DNA of 42,554 bases from an uncultured Treponema sp. (GTDB taxonomy: Bacteria; Spirochaetota; Spirochaetia; Treponematales; Treponemataceae), in contig CALINC010000154.1 in NCBI GenBank assembly GCA_938045195.1, forward strand, positions 1 to 42,554, given 5' to 3'. Position 1 is the first letter of the stretch; each line of letters starts with the position of its first letter. The position numbers and the translations under genes were made by a program. Shown here in pieces: positions 34,494-42,340 of the stretch. Under the pieces are notes generated by a model that saw only the letters and a program-made list of their open reading frames with translations, did no database searches and was not told the DNA's origin.

Positions 34494-35258
34494 ATGCTGA
34501 AAAAAATAAGCGATTTTAAAAAACTAAAAAATCTGTTGGATAAAAACGCGGCACGTTACGAGACGCCCGATTTTATTCCGGCAGACCCCATAAGTATTCC
34601 TCACCGTTTTTCAAAAAAAGAGGATATAGAAATTGCGGGTTTTTTTGTTTCGATTTTTGCATGGGGAAACCGCACTGCAATTTTAAAAAGTGCAGATAAG
34701 TTGATGACCTTAATGCAAAATGAGCCTTATGCTTTTTTAATGAATGCAGATTCAATACAATTAAAACAGTTGAAAACTTTTTACCACCGCACTTTAAACG
34801 GTGAAGATACGTTTGCCATCGCTAAAGCCGTTAGAAATTGTTATATGCAAGGCAGCTTTGAAAAGCTCTTCGCACCGCAGCATGAAGGAGAAGCACTTAT
34901 TACGAGAATGTCAAGATTTCGTTCCGAACTTATCCGCGGAATGCCGGAACGGACGGTAAAGCATATAGGAAATATGGAAAACGGGTCAGCCGCTAAAAGG
35001 CTGAACATGTTTTTGCGCTGGATGGTGCGTCCCTCTACTGCCGGAGTAGATTTTGGACTATGGCAAACCGTATCGCCCGCAGAATTGTATTTACCGCTTG
35101 ACGTGCATTGTGCAAGGCGCGGCAGAGAATTAGGGCTTTTAATACGCAAACAAAATGATAGAAAAGCAGTTGAAGAAATTACTGCCCGTCTGCGTGAATT
35201 TTGCCCTAATGATCCCGTAAAATATGATTTTGCACTTTTTGCTCCTGCCGTTCAATAG
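34494..35258 (+). CDS. TIGR02757-family (DUF2400) protein
   Basis: A 254-residue cytoplasmic protein. It matches the TIGR02757 pattern seen in Bacteroidetes and spirochaetes: ADPISIPHRFSKKEDIEIAGFFVSIFAWGNR at the N-terminal third, with FFYHRTLNGED-like text in the middle. Later come LNMFLRWMVRPSTAGVDFG, LPLDVHCARRGRELGL and CPNDPVKYDFALF at the end. The helical composition and the LPLDVH motif recall the HhH-GPD/endonuclease III DNA-glycosylase superfamily, a suggested but untested relation. No catalytic assignment can be made. There is no clear ribosome site before the ATG; coupling to the lipoprotein gene is possible. Confidence 0.85.
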   Translation: MLKKISDFKKLKNLLDKNAARYETPDFIPADPISIPHRFSKKEDIEIAGFFVSIFAWGNRTAILKSADKLMTLMQNEPYAFLMNADSIQLKQLKTFYHRTLNGEDTFAIAKAVRNCYMQGSFEKLFAPQHEGEALITRMSRFRSELIRGMPERTVKHIGNMENGSAAKRLNMFLRWMVRPSTAGVDFGLWQTVSPAELYLPLDVHCARRGRELGLLIRKQNDRKAVEEITARLREFCPNDPVKYDFALFAPAVQ

Positions 35259-35343
35259 GACGGTACACCACTTACAACGATATGAATAAGCTGCTTTATT
35301 CCGCTTCGGCATTTTACGGCGGCACCTGTCAAATAGATTTCCG

Positions 35344-36069
35344 TTATTTTTCTTTTCCTGAAAACAAATTCTTAAATACGGAAGCTGCAAGACTGCCTTT
35401 AGATTTTCCGGCAATTTTGCCTTCAGTGAAACCGTAAATATTTTCTTCCGAAGCGACAATTAAAAGGACATCGTCTTCTTCAAATTTATAATCGGGATCG
35501 TCCATAAAGATGAATTCTTCGCTTTCTGCTTTCCGTCTTGCAACTATATTTATTCCCAAGTCTTGACGTAAATTTGCTTCAACTAAACTTTTGCCGATAT
35601 ATTTTTTAGCAATACCGACTTCGGCAAGCGTTAAATCTTTTGAAATCGGCATAAATTTAAATAACAGTTCTGAAGCTAAAATAGGTGTAGTGCGTTTTGC
35701 GGCTTCGCTGTCGGGGTAAATAATTTGCGTCGCTCCTACTGCTTTTAAAAGCCGCCCATGTTCGTCCGATTGAGCCCGCACTACAATATTTTGAATGCCG
35801 ATATTTTTTAAAAAGGTAGTACTTATAATGGATAATTCAATCTTTTTGCTAAAATCTACAATTACGGCATCGGTTCGCAGAGGTAAAATTTTTCTTAAAG
35901 AAGTTTCGCTTATTTCTTCCAAAAGATGGACCGAATGAGCTTTGCTCTTATATTTATCAAGCACCTCTTGACTTTGGTCTATAATTATCGTATCGGCACC
36001 GATTTCGGAAAGTTCTTCCAGCATTCTAATCCCGAAAGTTCCAAGCCCCATAATTGCAAATTTTTTCAT
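35344..36069 (-). CDS. ktrA: K+ uptake regulatory subunit, KtrA/TrkA-type RCK protein
   Basis: The RCK-N domain (about 1-125) has the dinucleotide-binding start AIMGLGTFGIRMLEEL, acidic residues IIIDQSQE and DAVIVDF. The RCK-C domain (about 150-228) contains ADLRQ-like ANLRQDLGINIVAR and DDVLLIVASEENI. It gates a KtrB-type K+ channel through NAD(H)/ATP-ADP binding. No ktrB lies in the window. The start codon shares one base with the gyrA stop (TAATG), so translation is coupled to gyrA. This is an unexpected pairing of K+ homeostasis and supercoiling. The extra C-terminal tail SLAASVFKNLFSGKEK is short and basic. Confidence 0.9.
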   Translation of the reverse strand: MKKFAIMGLGTFGIRMLEELSEIGADTIIIDQSQEVLDKYKSKAHSVHLLEEISETSLRKILPLRTDAVIVDFSKKIELSIISTTFLKNIGIQNIVVRAQSDEHGRLLKAVGATQIIYPDSEAAKRTTPILASELLFKFMPISKDLTLAEVGIAKKYIGKSLVEANLRQDLGINIVARRKAESEEFIFMDDPDYKFEEDDVLLIVASEENIYGFTEGKIAGKSKGSLAASVFKNLFSGKEK

Positions 36070-38525
36070 TATTCTTCCTCATTAGTTTCGCGGGCGACAA
36101 CATCAAGCCCGATAAGAATATCCGGTTTTTCAATATCCAATATCCGCACACCTTGAGCAGTCCGCCCCATTGTGCCTATAGTATTTACATGGACGCGGAT
36201 GGTTTTGCCTTGTCCCGTTATGCACACAACTTCGTCATCATCAAGCACTGTGAGAAGCCCGACGACTTCGCCCGTTTTTTCCGAAATTGTGTAAATCTTT
36301 TGACCGCCCGTTCCTCTTCCGTGTGAAGAAAATTCGGAAAAGTCAACCCTCTTACCGTAACCGTTTTCAGTCATTACGAGCATTTTTTGGTTTTCGGTAA
36401 TCCGTAATGCACCGGTTAATTCATCGCCCGGAGAAAGTCTTATACCTGTAACGCCGCGTGAAGAGCGTCCTAAAGAGCGTATTTCAATTTCATTCATTCT
36501 CAAGGCTTGCCCGTGCCGGGTGATAAGCATAATTTCATCGCTGCCTGTTGTAAGGATTGCACTGACAAGTTTGTCGCCCTCGTCAAGTTTGATGGCAATG
36601 ATGCCGCGTGTTTTTGCATTTGCAAAATTATCAGTGGTAACTTTTTTAACAACACCGCCTGCGGTCGCCATTAAAAGGTGAGTTTTATCATCGAATTCTT
36701 TAAGCGATACTACCGCCGTTATTTCTTCATCGGAAGAAACCGAAAGCAGCGACTTAATGTGTGTACCGCGGCTTATTCTGCTCGCTTCTTGAATTTCGTG
36801 TACTTTTAACCAATACGCTTTGCCCGCATTGGTAATAAACATAATGTAGTCGTGTGTTGTTGCAGTAAATATTTGGTCTACAAAATCGTCTTCTGCAAGG
36901 TTTGCCGAATTTGAACCCTTGCCGCCCCGGTTTTGGTTTTTGTATGCCGTTACCGGAATCCGTTTGATGTAGCCCAAGTTTGAAATGAGGATAACCATTT
37001 CTTCTTTTTTTATTAAATCTTCTATATTTAATTCTTCAACTTCATCGGCAATAATATCGGTTCTGCGGTCATCGCCGAATTTTTCCGCAAGCTCATTGGT
37101 TTCGGTTTTAATTAAGGCTAAAATCTTTTCAGGATGTGCCAGCAAATCTTTTAAGTGCGCAATGAGAATATGCAGCTCTTCCAATTCTTTTTTGAGGTCT
37201 TCAATTTCCAAACTCGTCAAGCGTTTAAGCTGCATATCAACAATAGCTTGTGCCTGCACATCGTCGAATTCAAACCGCTTTATCAAATTGTTTTTTGCCG
37301 TCTGCGGATCCCTGGACGCTCTTATTATTTTTATCACCTCATCGATATTGTTGATTGCAATAATGAGAGCTTCCAAAATATGAGCCCGCTCTTCCGCTTT
37401 CCGTAAATCGAATTTGGTGCGGCGGGTTACGACATCGACACGGTGTTCGACAAAATATTTAATGAGCAGTTTAAGGTTGAGCGTTTCGGGTTTGCCGTTT
37501 ACAAGCGCAAGATTGATAACACCGAACGAGGACTGTAAGGCGGTTTTTGCAAAGAGCTGATTTAAAACAACTTTGACAATAGCCCCCCGTTTTAATTCAA
37601 TGACAATTCTCAAGCCTGTTCTATCCGAAGTTTCATCGTTGACGTTTGCAATGCCGTCAATAATTTTATCGCGGGCTAATTCTCCAATTCGAGAGACGAG
37701 CGTAGTTGTGTTTACCTGATAGGGGACTTCGGTAAAGATAATGGTTTCTTTTCCCTTTTTATCCGTTTCGACGGTGAATTTACCGCGGACTAAAATTTTA
37801 CCGCGTCCCGTTTTAAAGGCTTGCCTGATTCCTTTTTTACCGAAGATTGTGCCGCCTGTCGGGAAGTCAGGACCTTTCATATAAGTACAAAGTTCATCGA
37901 TTTCAATTTCAGGATTGTCGATGTAGGCTGAAATTGCCGCTGCGATTTCCCGCAAGTTATGAGGCGGCATATTGGTTGCCATACCGACGGCAATTCCGCT
38001 TGAACCGTTTGCCAACAAGAATGGGAATTTTCCGGGAAGAACGGTCGGCTCTACAGTAGAGTCGTCGAAGTTCGGAATAAAATCAACGGTTTCTTTTTTT
38101 ATGTCTTCCACCATTGTTTCGGCAAGTTTTGCCATTTTCGCTTCCGTATAACGGTATGCAGCCGGCGGATCGCCTCCGATTGTTCCGAAGTTTCCTTGAG
38201 GATGAATAACCGGATAGCGTAGCGAAAAGTCTTGTCCTAAGCGGACGAGAGCGTCATATACGGAGGCATCGCCGTGCGGGTGGTAACTTCCCAACACATC
38301 ACCGACGATTTTTGCACACTTGCGGGTCGGTCCTGAGCTTCGTAAACTTTTTTCTTCCATCGAATAAAGAATACGGCGGTGAACAGGTTTTAAGCCGTCC
38401 CTCACATCAGGCAGCGCCCGGCTTACAATAACCGACATTGAATAATCTATATATGCTCGTTTTACTTCAGTTTCAATCGGAATGGGGATAACAGTTCCCC
38501 CTTCCTTTGTTTGTACTTCTTCCAC
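36069..38525 (-). CDS. gyrA: DNA gyrase subunit A
   Basis: The 818-residue A subunit of gyrase. The N-terminal breakage-reunion domain contains VSRALPDVRDGLKPVHRRIL and the catalytic Tyr126 in AAYRYTEAK. The C-terminal beta-pinwheel contains the GyrA box variant QNRGGKG near residue 530, which supports gyrase rather than topoisomerase IV. In the quinolone region, GDASVYD places Ala87 at the position of E. coli Ser83, while Asp91 matches Asp87. The GTG at 38525 is the start (GTGGAAGAAG, with GGAG 6 bases upstream). The overlapping ATG two bases earlier is out of frame. gyrB is not adjacent. The 3' end overlaps ktrA. Confidence 0.97.
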   Translation of the reverse strand: MEEVQTKEGGTVIPIPIETEVKRAYIDYSMSVIVSRALPDVRDGLKPVHRRILYSMEEKSLRSSGPTRKCAKIVGDVLGSYHPHGDASVYDALVRLGQDFSLRYPVIHPQGNFGTIGGDPPAAYRYTEAKMAKLAETMVEDIKKETVDFIPNFDDSTVEPTVLPGKFPFLLANGSSGIAVGMATNMPPHNLREIAAAISAYIDNPEIEIDELCTYMKGPDFPTGGTIFGKKGIRQAFKTGRGKILVRGKFTVETDKKGKETIIFTEVPYQVNTTTLVSRIGELARDKIIDGIANVNDETSDRTGLRIVIELKRGAIVKVVLNQLFAKTALQSSFGVINLALVNGKPETLNLKLLIKYFVEHRVDVVTRRTKFDLRKAEERAHILEALIIAINNIDEVIKIIRASRDPQTAKNNLIKRFEFDDVQAQAIVDMQLKRLTSLEIEDLKKELEELHILIAHLKDLLAHPEKILALIKTETNELAEKFGDDRRTDIIADEVEELNIEDLIKKEEMVILISNLGYIKRIPVTAYKNQNRGGKGSNSANLAEDDFVDQIFTATTHDYIMFITNAGKAYWLKVHEIQEASRISRGTHIKSLLSVSSDEEITAVVSLKEFDDKTHLLMATAGGVVKKVTTDNFANAKTRGIIAIKLDEGDKLVSAILTTGSDEIMLITRHGQALRMNEIEIRSLGRSSRGVTGIRLSPGDELTGALRITENQKMLVMTENGYGKRVDFSEFSSHGRGTGGQKIYTISEKTGEVVGLLTVLDDDEVVCITGQGKTIRVHVNTIGTMGRTAQGVRILDIEKPDILIGLDVVARETNEEE

Positions 38526-38591
38526 ATTTTTCTCCGAAATTTTATATACAATGTTAAAGTGAAAAAATATTTTATCATAAAAAGAGAATAT

Positions 38592-38783
38592 ATGGAAGAG
38601 GGCGTGTATAGGGTGTTTTCGGGTAATACAGTACCGGCCATAGCCGATACTGGAGTATTCTTTGATGCAAATATCCTAATTTAAATAATCAATGAAAGCG
38701 ATATACGGAAAGGAGATATTGCCGAATACATTCCTTATCAGGCAGTACAGTTGTACCGCCCGATTAAGTTTTTTAAAGCAAAA
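38592..38783 (+). pseudogene. Possible remnant of a PIN-domain (VapC-like) gene
   Basis: A 30-codon frame from ATG 38592 ends ADTGVFFDANILI then TAA at 38682. The frame continues as IINESDIRKGDIAEYIP. PIN toxins often read (D)xN(I)LIY at this site, so a TAA in place of TAC/TAT would fit a broken PIN gene. The rest is too short and ordinary for certainty, and no antitoxin is visible. It lies between the gyrA start and the 3' end of the SPFH gene. It may be chance similarity. Confidence 0.25.
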
Positions 38784-38784
38784 A

Positions 38785-39993
38785 TTATAGTTTTGCGCCG
38801 CATTCGGGGCAGAATTTTGCGCCGGCTTTTACTTCGGCACCGCAGGACGGACAGCCGGGACCTGCCGGTTTCGGGGTGCCGCAGTTGCTGCAAAATTTTC
38901 CGGTATTCTTTGCGCCGCATTCCGTACAAAACCATTCACCGGCAGCTTTTGCACCGGCGGCAGCACCTGCTTGGGCTTGTTGTGCCTGCTGCTGCATTTG
39001 CATTTGCTGCATATTTGTCTGGCTTGCCTGACCCATAAAGCCGCTTGCGGCATTCATGCCCATACCCATTCCCATAAAAGCCATTCCGGCTCCGGCTTGG
39101 TTTGAACCCGCAGCTTCCATACCGCGCGCAATAGAACCTTGCACAAAGCCTTCGCGGATATTTGCGTCGCCTAGCATTGCACCCTTATTCCGCATGTTAA
39201 TAAGCTCTTTGGATTCGTCATCATAAGAAATACTTGCTATACCGACTGCAAGCACTTCCATCCCGCGCATTTCTTTCCATGAGTCATCAAGGATTTGCGA
39301 CATGTGTTTGCTTAATAACGTACTCTTTGAAGGAATAAACGAAATGCGTTCTCCCTCCATCGACATTTGGCTGATAGCAACTTGCAGTGCTTCTAAGAAT
39401 TCGGTAAGATACTGCTCGTTTATATCGTCAATATGAAGATTTACCGCATCGCGCGGACAAGCCTCTTTAAAAAATTTAATCGGGTCGGTAATTTTTATTG
39501 AATAATTACCGAAAGCCCGTAAAAATAATTCGGCATTATAAAAATTATCAAAATACTGCAAGGGATTCGGCGTTCCGAATTTAATTCCTTTTATTTCCTG
39601 CAAGTTAATGTAGAAAACTTCTTGTTTCATCGGTGTTGTTCCGCCGAATTTAAAACGGGAAAACGTTTCTTTGATGGCATCTCCGAATTGTCCGCTAAAA
39701 AGAGACGGTGCTGAAGAATTTTCAACCTTAAAATAACCGGGTTCGGCTGTAAAGTCTACAATTTTTCCTCCGTCTACAAGCATCATAAACTGATTTTGGT
39801 CAACATGAATAATTGATCCGTTAGAAATAACATCGCTTGAACCTTTTTTATTTGTGTTGCGTTTATCCGTTCTAACCGGCACACCTTTTGCCAAGACAAC
39901 GCCTTCTCCCATATTATCAGCTTCGATAACTTCAAGCCATTGATCGGCTAATCCTCCGCCTACCGCACCCAATGCTGCTGCTATAAGTCCCAT
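38785..39993 (-). CDS. SPFH-domain protein with two C-terminal zinc ribbons
   Basis: A 402-residue soluble protein of the YdjI/virion-core-protein-like SPFH family. The N-terminal MGLIAAALGAVGGGLADQWLEVI is followed by an SPFH core (about 50-300; VFYINLQEIKGIKFGTPNPLQ is characteristic). A flexible Met/Gln/Ala-rich linker follows (MGMGMGMNAASGF, then QQMQMQQQAQQAQAG). Two zinc ribbons end the protein: FCTECGAKN...FCSNCGT and CPSCGAEV...FCPECGAKL. The role in bacteria is unclear; membrane-domain or stress scaffolding is inferred from the fold. The ribosome site AAGGAG precedes the ATG at 39993. A copy of a dispersed palindromic repeat lies upstream. Confidence 0.88.
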   Translation of the reverse strand: MGLIAAALGAVGGGLADQWLEVIEADNMGEGVVLAKGVPVRTDKRNTNKKGSSDVISNGSIIHVDQNQFMMLVDGGKIVDFTAEPGYFKVENSSAPSLFSGQFGDAIKETFSRFKFGGTTPMKQEVFYINLQEIKGIKFGTPNPLQYFDNFYNAELFLRAFGNYSIKITDPIKFFKEACPRDAVNLHIDDINEQYLTEFLEALQVAISQMSMEGERISFIPSKSTLLSKHMSQILDDSWKEMRGMEVLAVGIASISYDDESKELINMRNKGAMLGDANIREGFVQGSIARGMEAAGSNQAGAGMAFMGMGMGMNAASGFMGQASQTNMQQMQMQQQAQQAQAGAAAGAKAAGEWFCTECGAKNTGKFCSNCGTPKPAGPGCPSCGAEVKAGAKFCPECGAKL

Positions 39994-40056
39994 AATTTCT
40001 CCTTATTTACTTATAAAACATTTTTCATAAGCCGTATAAAGGTTTATAAAAAACAC

Positions 40057-40108
40057 CGCAAGTTAAAATCAAGGTAAACCTCTAAAAAACTGCCGTCTTT
40101 AGAGGTTC
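40057..40108. repeat. Dispersed palindromic repeat, copy 2
   Basis: CGCAAGTTAAAATCAAGGTAA is followed by ACCTCTAAAAAACTGCCGT and TTTAGAGGTTC. Much of this matches copy 1 (20375-20424), including the outer hairpin arms. The two copies differ mostly in the loop and in the first spacer. Both are oriented alike and lie upstream of minus-strand genes. Confidence 0.75.
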
Positions 40109-40164
40109 CTTATAGAACATAATATATCATAACGGTGTAATTTTCAATAGGAACCCAATACTTT

Positions 40165-40449
40165 TTAATTTGACATACCCTCAACCATTAATTTCTCAAA
40201 CCAGAGAAACGTTCCGGTAGTTATTGTCAGTGTTCCTGAAAGACAGGGAGTTCCTTTTTTTACGTAAACGGTGATACCGTTATTTTCAAATCGGTTAAAT
40301 TCATCAATTTGATGCGGCGTTCCGACAAGCACGGTCGGTTCTAATGTTGTACCGCCTCAAGATGAACACATCTGCATATAACAATACACCGAATCCGCGT
40401 GTTTTGCTTTGATTTTATCTCGTGCAGAATCTTCAACAATTACATTCAT
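40165..40449 (-). CDS. HesB-like / CC-Se motif selenoprotein, UGA = selenocysteine
   Basis: Reading the minus strand from ATG 40449 gives 94 residues if the UGA at 40359-40357 is decoded as Sec31: MNVIVEDSARDKIKAKHADS, then VYCYMQMCSSU, then GGTTLEPTVLVG. The frame then continues without stops to TAA at 40165 (C-terminus LTITTGTFLWFEKLMVEG followed by MSN). The layout matches small IscA/HesB-like and CC/Se-motif (seleno)proteins as I remember them: a CxxU/CC motif, then LEPSV, DGIxVYVxKG and FLWxxxLxVEG. A possible redox or metal-handling role is inferred. A SECIS-like hairpin directly follows the UGA. The ribosome site is AGGGGAAG, 5-6 bases from the ATG. A plain ORF search would split this gene in two. 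No selA/B/C/D lie in the window. Confidence 0.85.
40316..40356 (-). promoter_or_regulatory. SECIS-like element
   Basis: Directly after the UGA, the mRNA can form the 5-bp stem CCGAC/GUCGG (40338-40334, 40326-40322) with the 7-base apical loop CGUGCUU. A lower stem GGCG/CGCC (40356-40353, 40319-40316) is also possible. The apical loop begins about 23 bases after the UGA and contains a G, in line with bacterial SECIS elements recognised by SelB. Confidence 0.65.
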
Positions 40450-40453
40450 AATC

Positions 40454-40691
40454 TTCCCCTAAAAAAACTTTTTGCAGGAAACATCAGAGCCTTTCGGCTC
40501 TGTTCTGTAAGGAAATTTTTCATCGTATCCGCTAAAGCGGATAGCGAATCAGTTTCCGAAAAAAGTTTTTTCAAGCAGTTTTGCTAAAGCAAAACTGCAT
40601 ACAATATACGAGGATTGCCGATGAGGCAAACTCGCGGATAAACAGCGAGGCACCATTTGAGCCGAACTGTTTATCCTTTCCCCTAAAAAAA
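40454..40691. repeat. Modular palindromic repeat element, copy A
   Basis: The element holds several hairpins. AAAAACTTTTT pairs with AAAAAAGTTTTT around inner stems (GGAAAC/GTTTCC, AGAGCC/GGCTCT, TATCCGCT/AGCGGATA). A second is GCAGTTTTGC/GCAAAACTGC. The last is GGATAAACAG/CTGTTTATCC. A GGCAAACTCGC box precedes the last hairpin. TTCCCCTAAAAAAA occurs at both borders (40454-40467 and 40678-40691), like a target-site duplication. It lies just upstream of the selenoprotein ribosome site. An inverted copy lies at 42341. Confidence 0.75.
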
Positions 40692-40783
40692 AATACGATA
40701 ATTAGAACTAAAAGTCAAGGTTATTTGTTACTTCTTGCAGAAAAATTTTGTTATCATTATAATTGCATTATATGCTTACTTGT

Positions 40784-41419
40784 ATGAAAAAAATGATTTT
40801 TATTTTAGTTTTTTGTTTTACATTCTCATTTGTATTTGCCCATCCTCACATGTTTTTTACGAGCAAAATTGATTTTATTTTTTCGGGCGAGAAACTGACA
40901 GGAGCTTATGTTACTTGGACTTTTGACCGCTCTTTTAGTGCGGATATTATATATGGATATGATTTAAATAAAGACGGAAAATTTAGTACGGCTGAAACAA
41001 GTGAGGTGTACGATAATGCATTTACTTATAGCCAAAACTATTATTACTTCACCTTTATACGGCAAGGAAACAAAAGAACATCACCTGAAAATGTACCTAA
41101 ATCAAAATTTTTCGTGCGGCAAAATAATGGAATTGTAAGCTACCGCTTTTATGTAGATTTATCCGAATTCACGGGCAGAGAAATTTATTTTGCATGTTAT
41201 GATTATACTTTTTTTTGCGACATAACGTATCCCGAAAAGGGTGCCGTTAATTTTATTTGTGATAAAACCAAATTAAATCCGAAATTTAGAGTAGAAGAAA
41301 ATAAAGATTATCCCATTTATTATAATCCCTTTGGACCAATATACGATACAACAATTTACTATAAATGGATGCCGGGTCTTTTAACATATTATCCAAAAGA
41401 AATTCACATTATATTTTAG
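40784..41419 (+). CDS. DUF1007 family periplasmic protein
   Basis: About 211 residues. A signal peptide (MKKMIFILVFCFTFSFVFA) is followed by HPHMFF, the usual N-terminal histidine motif of DUF1007 proteins, which accompany NicO-family metal transporters. An EF-hand-like loop DLNKDGKFSTAE sits near residue 67. The protein probably binds or presents nickel, cobalt or zinc outside the inner membrane. Starts at TTG 40763, ATG 40772 and ATG 40784 are possible. The last gives a normal signal peptide; none has a strong ribosome site. The next gene starts 9 bases after the stop. Confidence 0.87.
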   Translation: MKKMIFILVFCFTFSFVFAHPHMFFTSKIDFIFSGEKLTGAYVTWTFDRSFSADIIYGYDLNKDGKFSTAETSEVYDNAFTYSQNYYYFTFIRQGNKRTSPENVPKSKFFVRQNNGIVSYRFYVDLSEFTGREIYFACYDYTFFCDITYPEKGAVNFICDKTKLNPKFRVEENKDYPIYYNPFGPIYDTTIYYKWMPGLLTYYPKEIHIIF

Positions 41420-41427
41420 GAAATAAT

Positions 41428-42333
41428 ATGAAATTAAATATAAAAAGATACATAAAACAGACCCTTAAAAAAAATGCCGCAATCTGTTTTATTGCTTTAG
41501 CTATTTCACCGCTTTTTGCAAACCCTCTTACCGGTAACAAAAAATCGCCGGTACCCGTTTATCAAGCTAAACCCTCAGAAGCGATTTTGCAAGGGCAACG
41601 CTTTTTAAACAATAAGCTCGGCGATTATATTGCCTCATGGAAAGAGCATAAAAGTATGTCAGTCTTATTTTCAATTTTAGGTATTTCGTTTTTATACGGT
41701 CTCATTCATGCGGCGGGGCCCGGCCATCGAAAAACGGTTGTTTTTTCTTTTTATCTTACGCGGGCAGCAAAACCTATAGAACCATTTTTGACGGGCTTGG
41801 CTTTGGCGGCAGCTCATGGCGGAGCGGCAGGACTCCTTATGCTTATTTTTAAAGGAGTTTCCGGCGCAATTTCCGTAAAAACAAATAATGCTGCAATCTA
41901 TATGGAAGGCATATCTTTTTTTGTTTTGATTATTTTATCTATTTACGGTATAATAGACGCAATTTTGGAACTTAAAATAAAAAAGCCTAATGGAACCAAA
42001 CCGCTTAAACTCGGAGCTATTTTATTAAGCGGGATATATCCGTGTCCTGCAGCAATGTTGGTATTGATTTTATCTGTCAGTTTAGATGTTGCCGGTTTAG
42101 GATTTTGGGCGGTTACCGCCTTATCTTTGGGAATGAGTGTGCCGATAATTGCTTCGGCATATTTGGCATGGGCTGGCAGAACGGGACTTTTTTTTAAACT
42201 GAAAAATAAAGAACGGGCTGCAGCTATTACCGGTGCAATTTTTCAAATTATAGGCTACGCATTTTTATTATTTTTTTCGATAAAAACTGCATTGCCGTTT
42301 ATAATGGGGTTAATCGCAATCGCAAACAATTAG
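41428..42333 (+). CDS. NicO-family nickel/cobalt transporter
   Basis: About 301 residues. The protein has an N-terminal hydrophobic segment, then a periplasmic stretch, then about six membrane segments of the NicO/RcnA family. Characteristic motifs are LIHAAGPGHRKTVVFSFYL near residue 91 and ALAAAHGGAAGLL near 124. In the C-terminal half, LLSGIYPCPAAMLVLILSVS lies near 210. Both export and import are known in the family; with DUF1007, export or homeostasis is favoured. ATG 41428 has AGGAAA upstream and leaves out a non-conserved leader that overlaps the DUF1007 end. The stop codon is followed by the repeat copy B. Confidence 0.9.
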   Translation: MKLNIKRYIKQTLKKNAAICFIALAISPLFANPLTGNKKSPVPVYQAKPSEAILQGQRFLNNKLGDYIASWKEHKSMSVLFSILGISFLYGLIHAAGPGHRKTVVFSFYLTRAAKPIEPFLTGLALAAAHGGAAGLLMLIFKGVSGAISVKTNNAAIYMEGISFFVLIILSIYGIIDAILELKIKKPNGTKPLKLGAILLSGIYPCPAAMLVLILSVSLDVAGLGFWAVTALSLGMSVPIIASAYLAWAGRTGLFFKLKNKERAAAITGAIFQIIGYAFLLFFSIKTALPFIMGLIAIANN

Positions 42334-42340
42334 GAGGTGT

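Noticed and set aside
35283..35438. Short plus-strand frame starting MNKLLYSASAFYGGT after the TIGR02757 gene
   Set aside because: Most of it is antisense to the well-supported ktrA gene, it lacks a ribosome site, and it resembles no protein I know.
38751..39038. Basic Arg-rich 95-codon plus-strand frame
   Set aside because: It lies antisense to the zinc-ribbon end of the SPFH gene. Its Arg/Cys-rich composition is explained by the complement of the Cys/Gly codons there.
40450..40771. CRISPR array, because of repeated motifs at 40454-40691 and 42341-42554
   Set aside because: The repeated parts are palindromic modules in inverted orientation, without regular spacers or cas genes.
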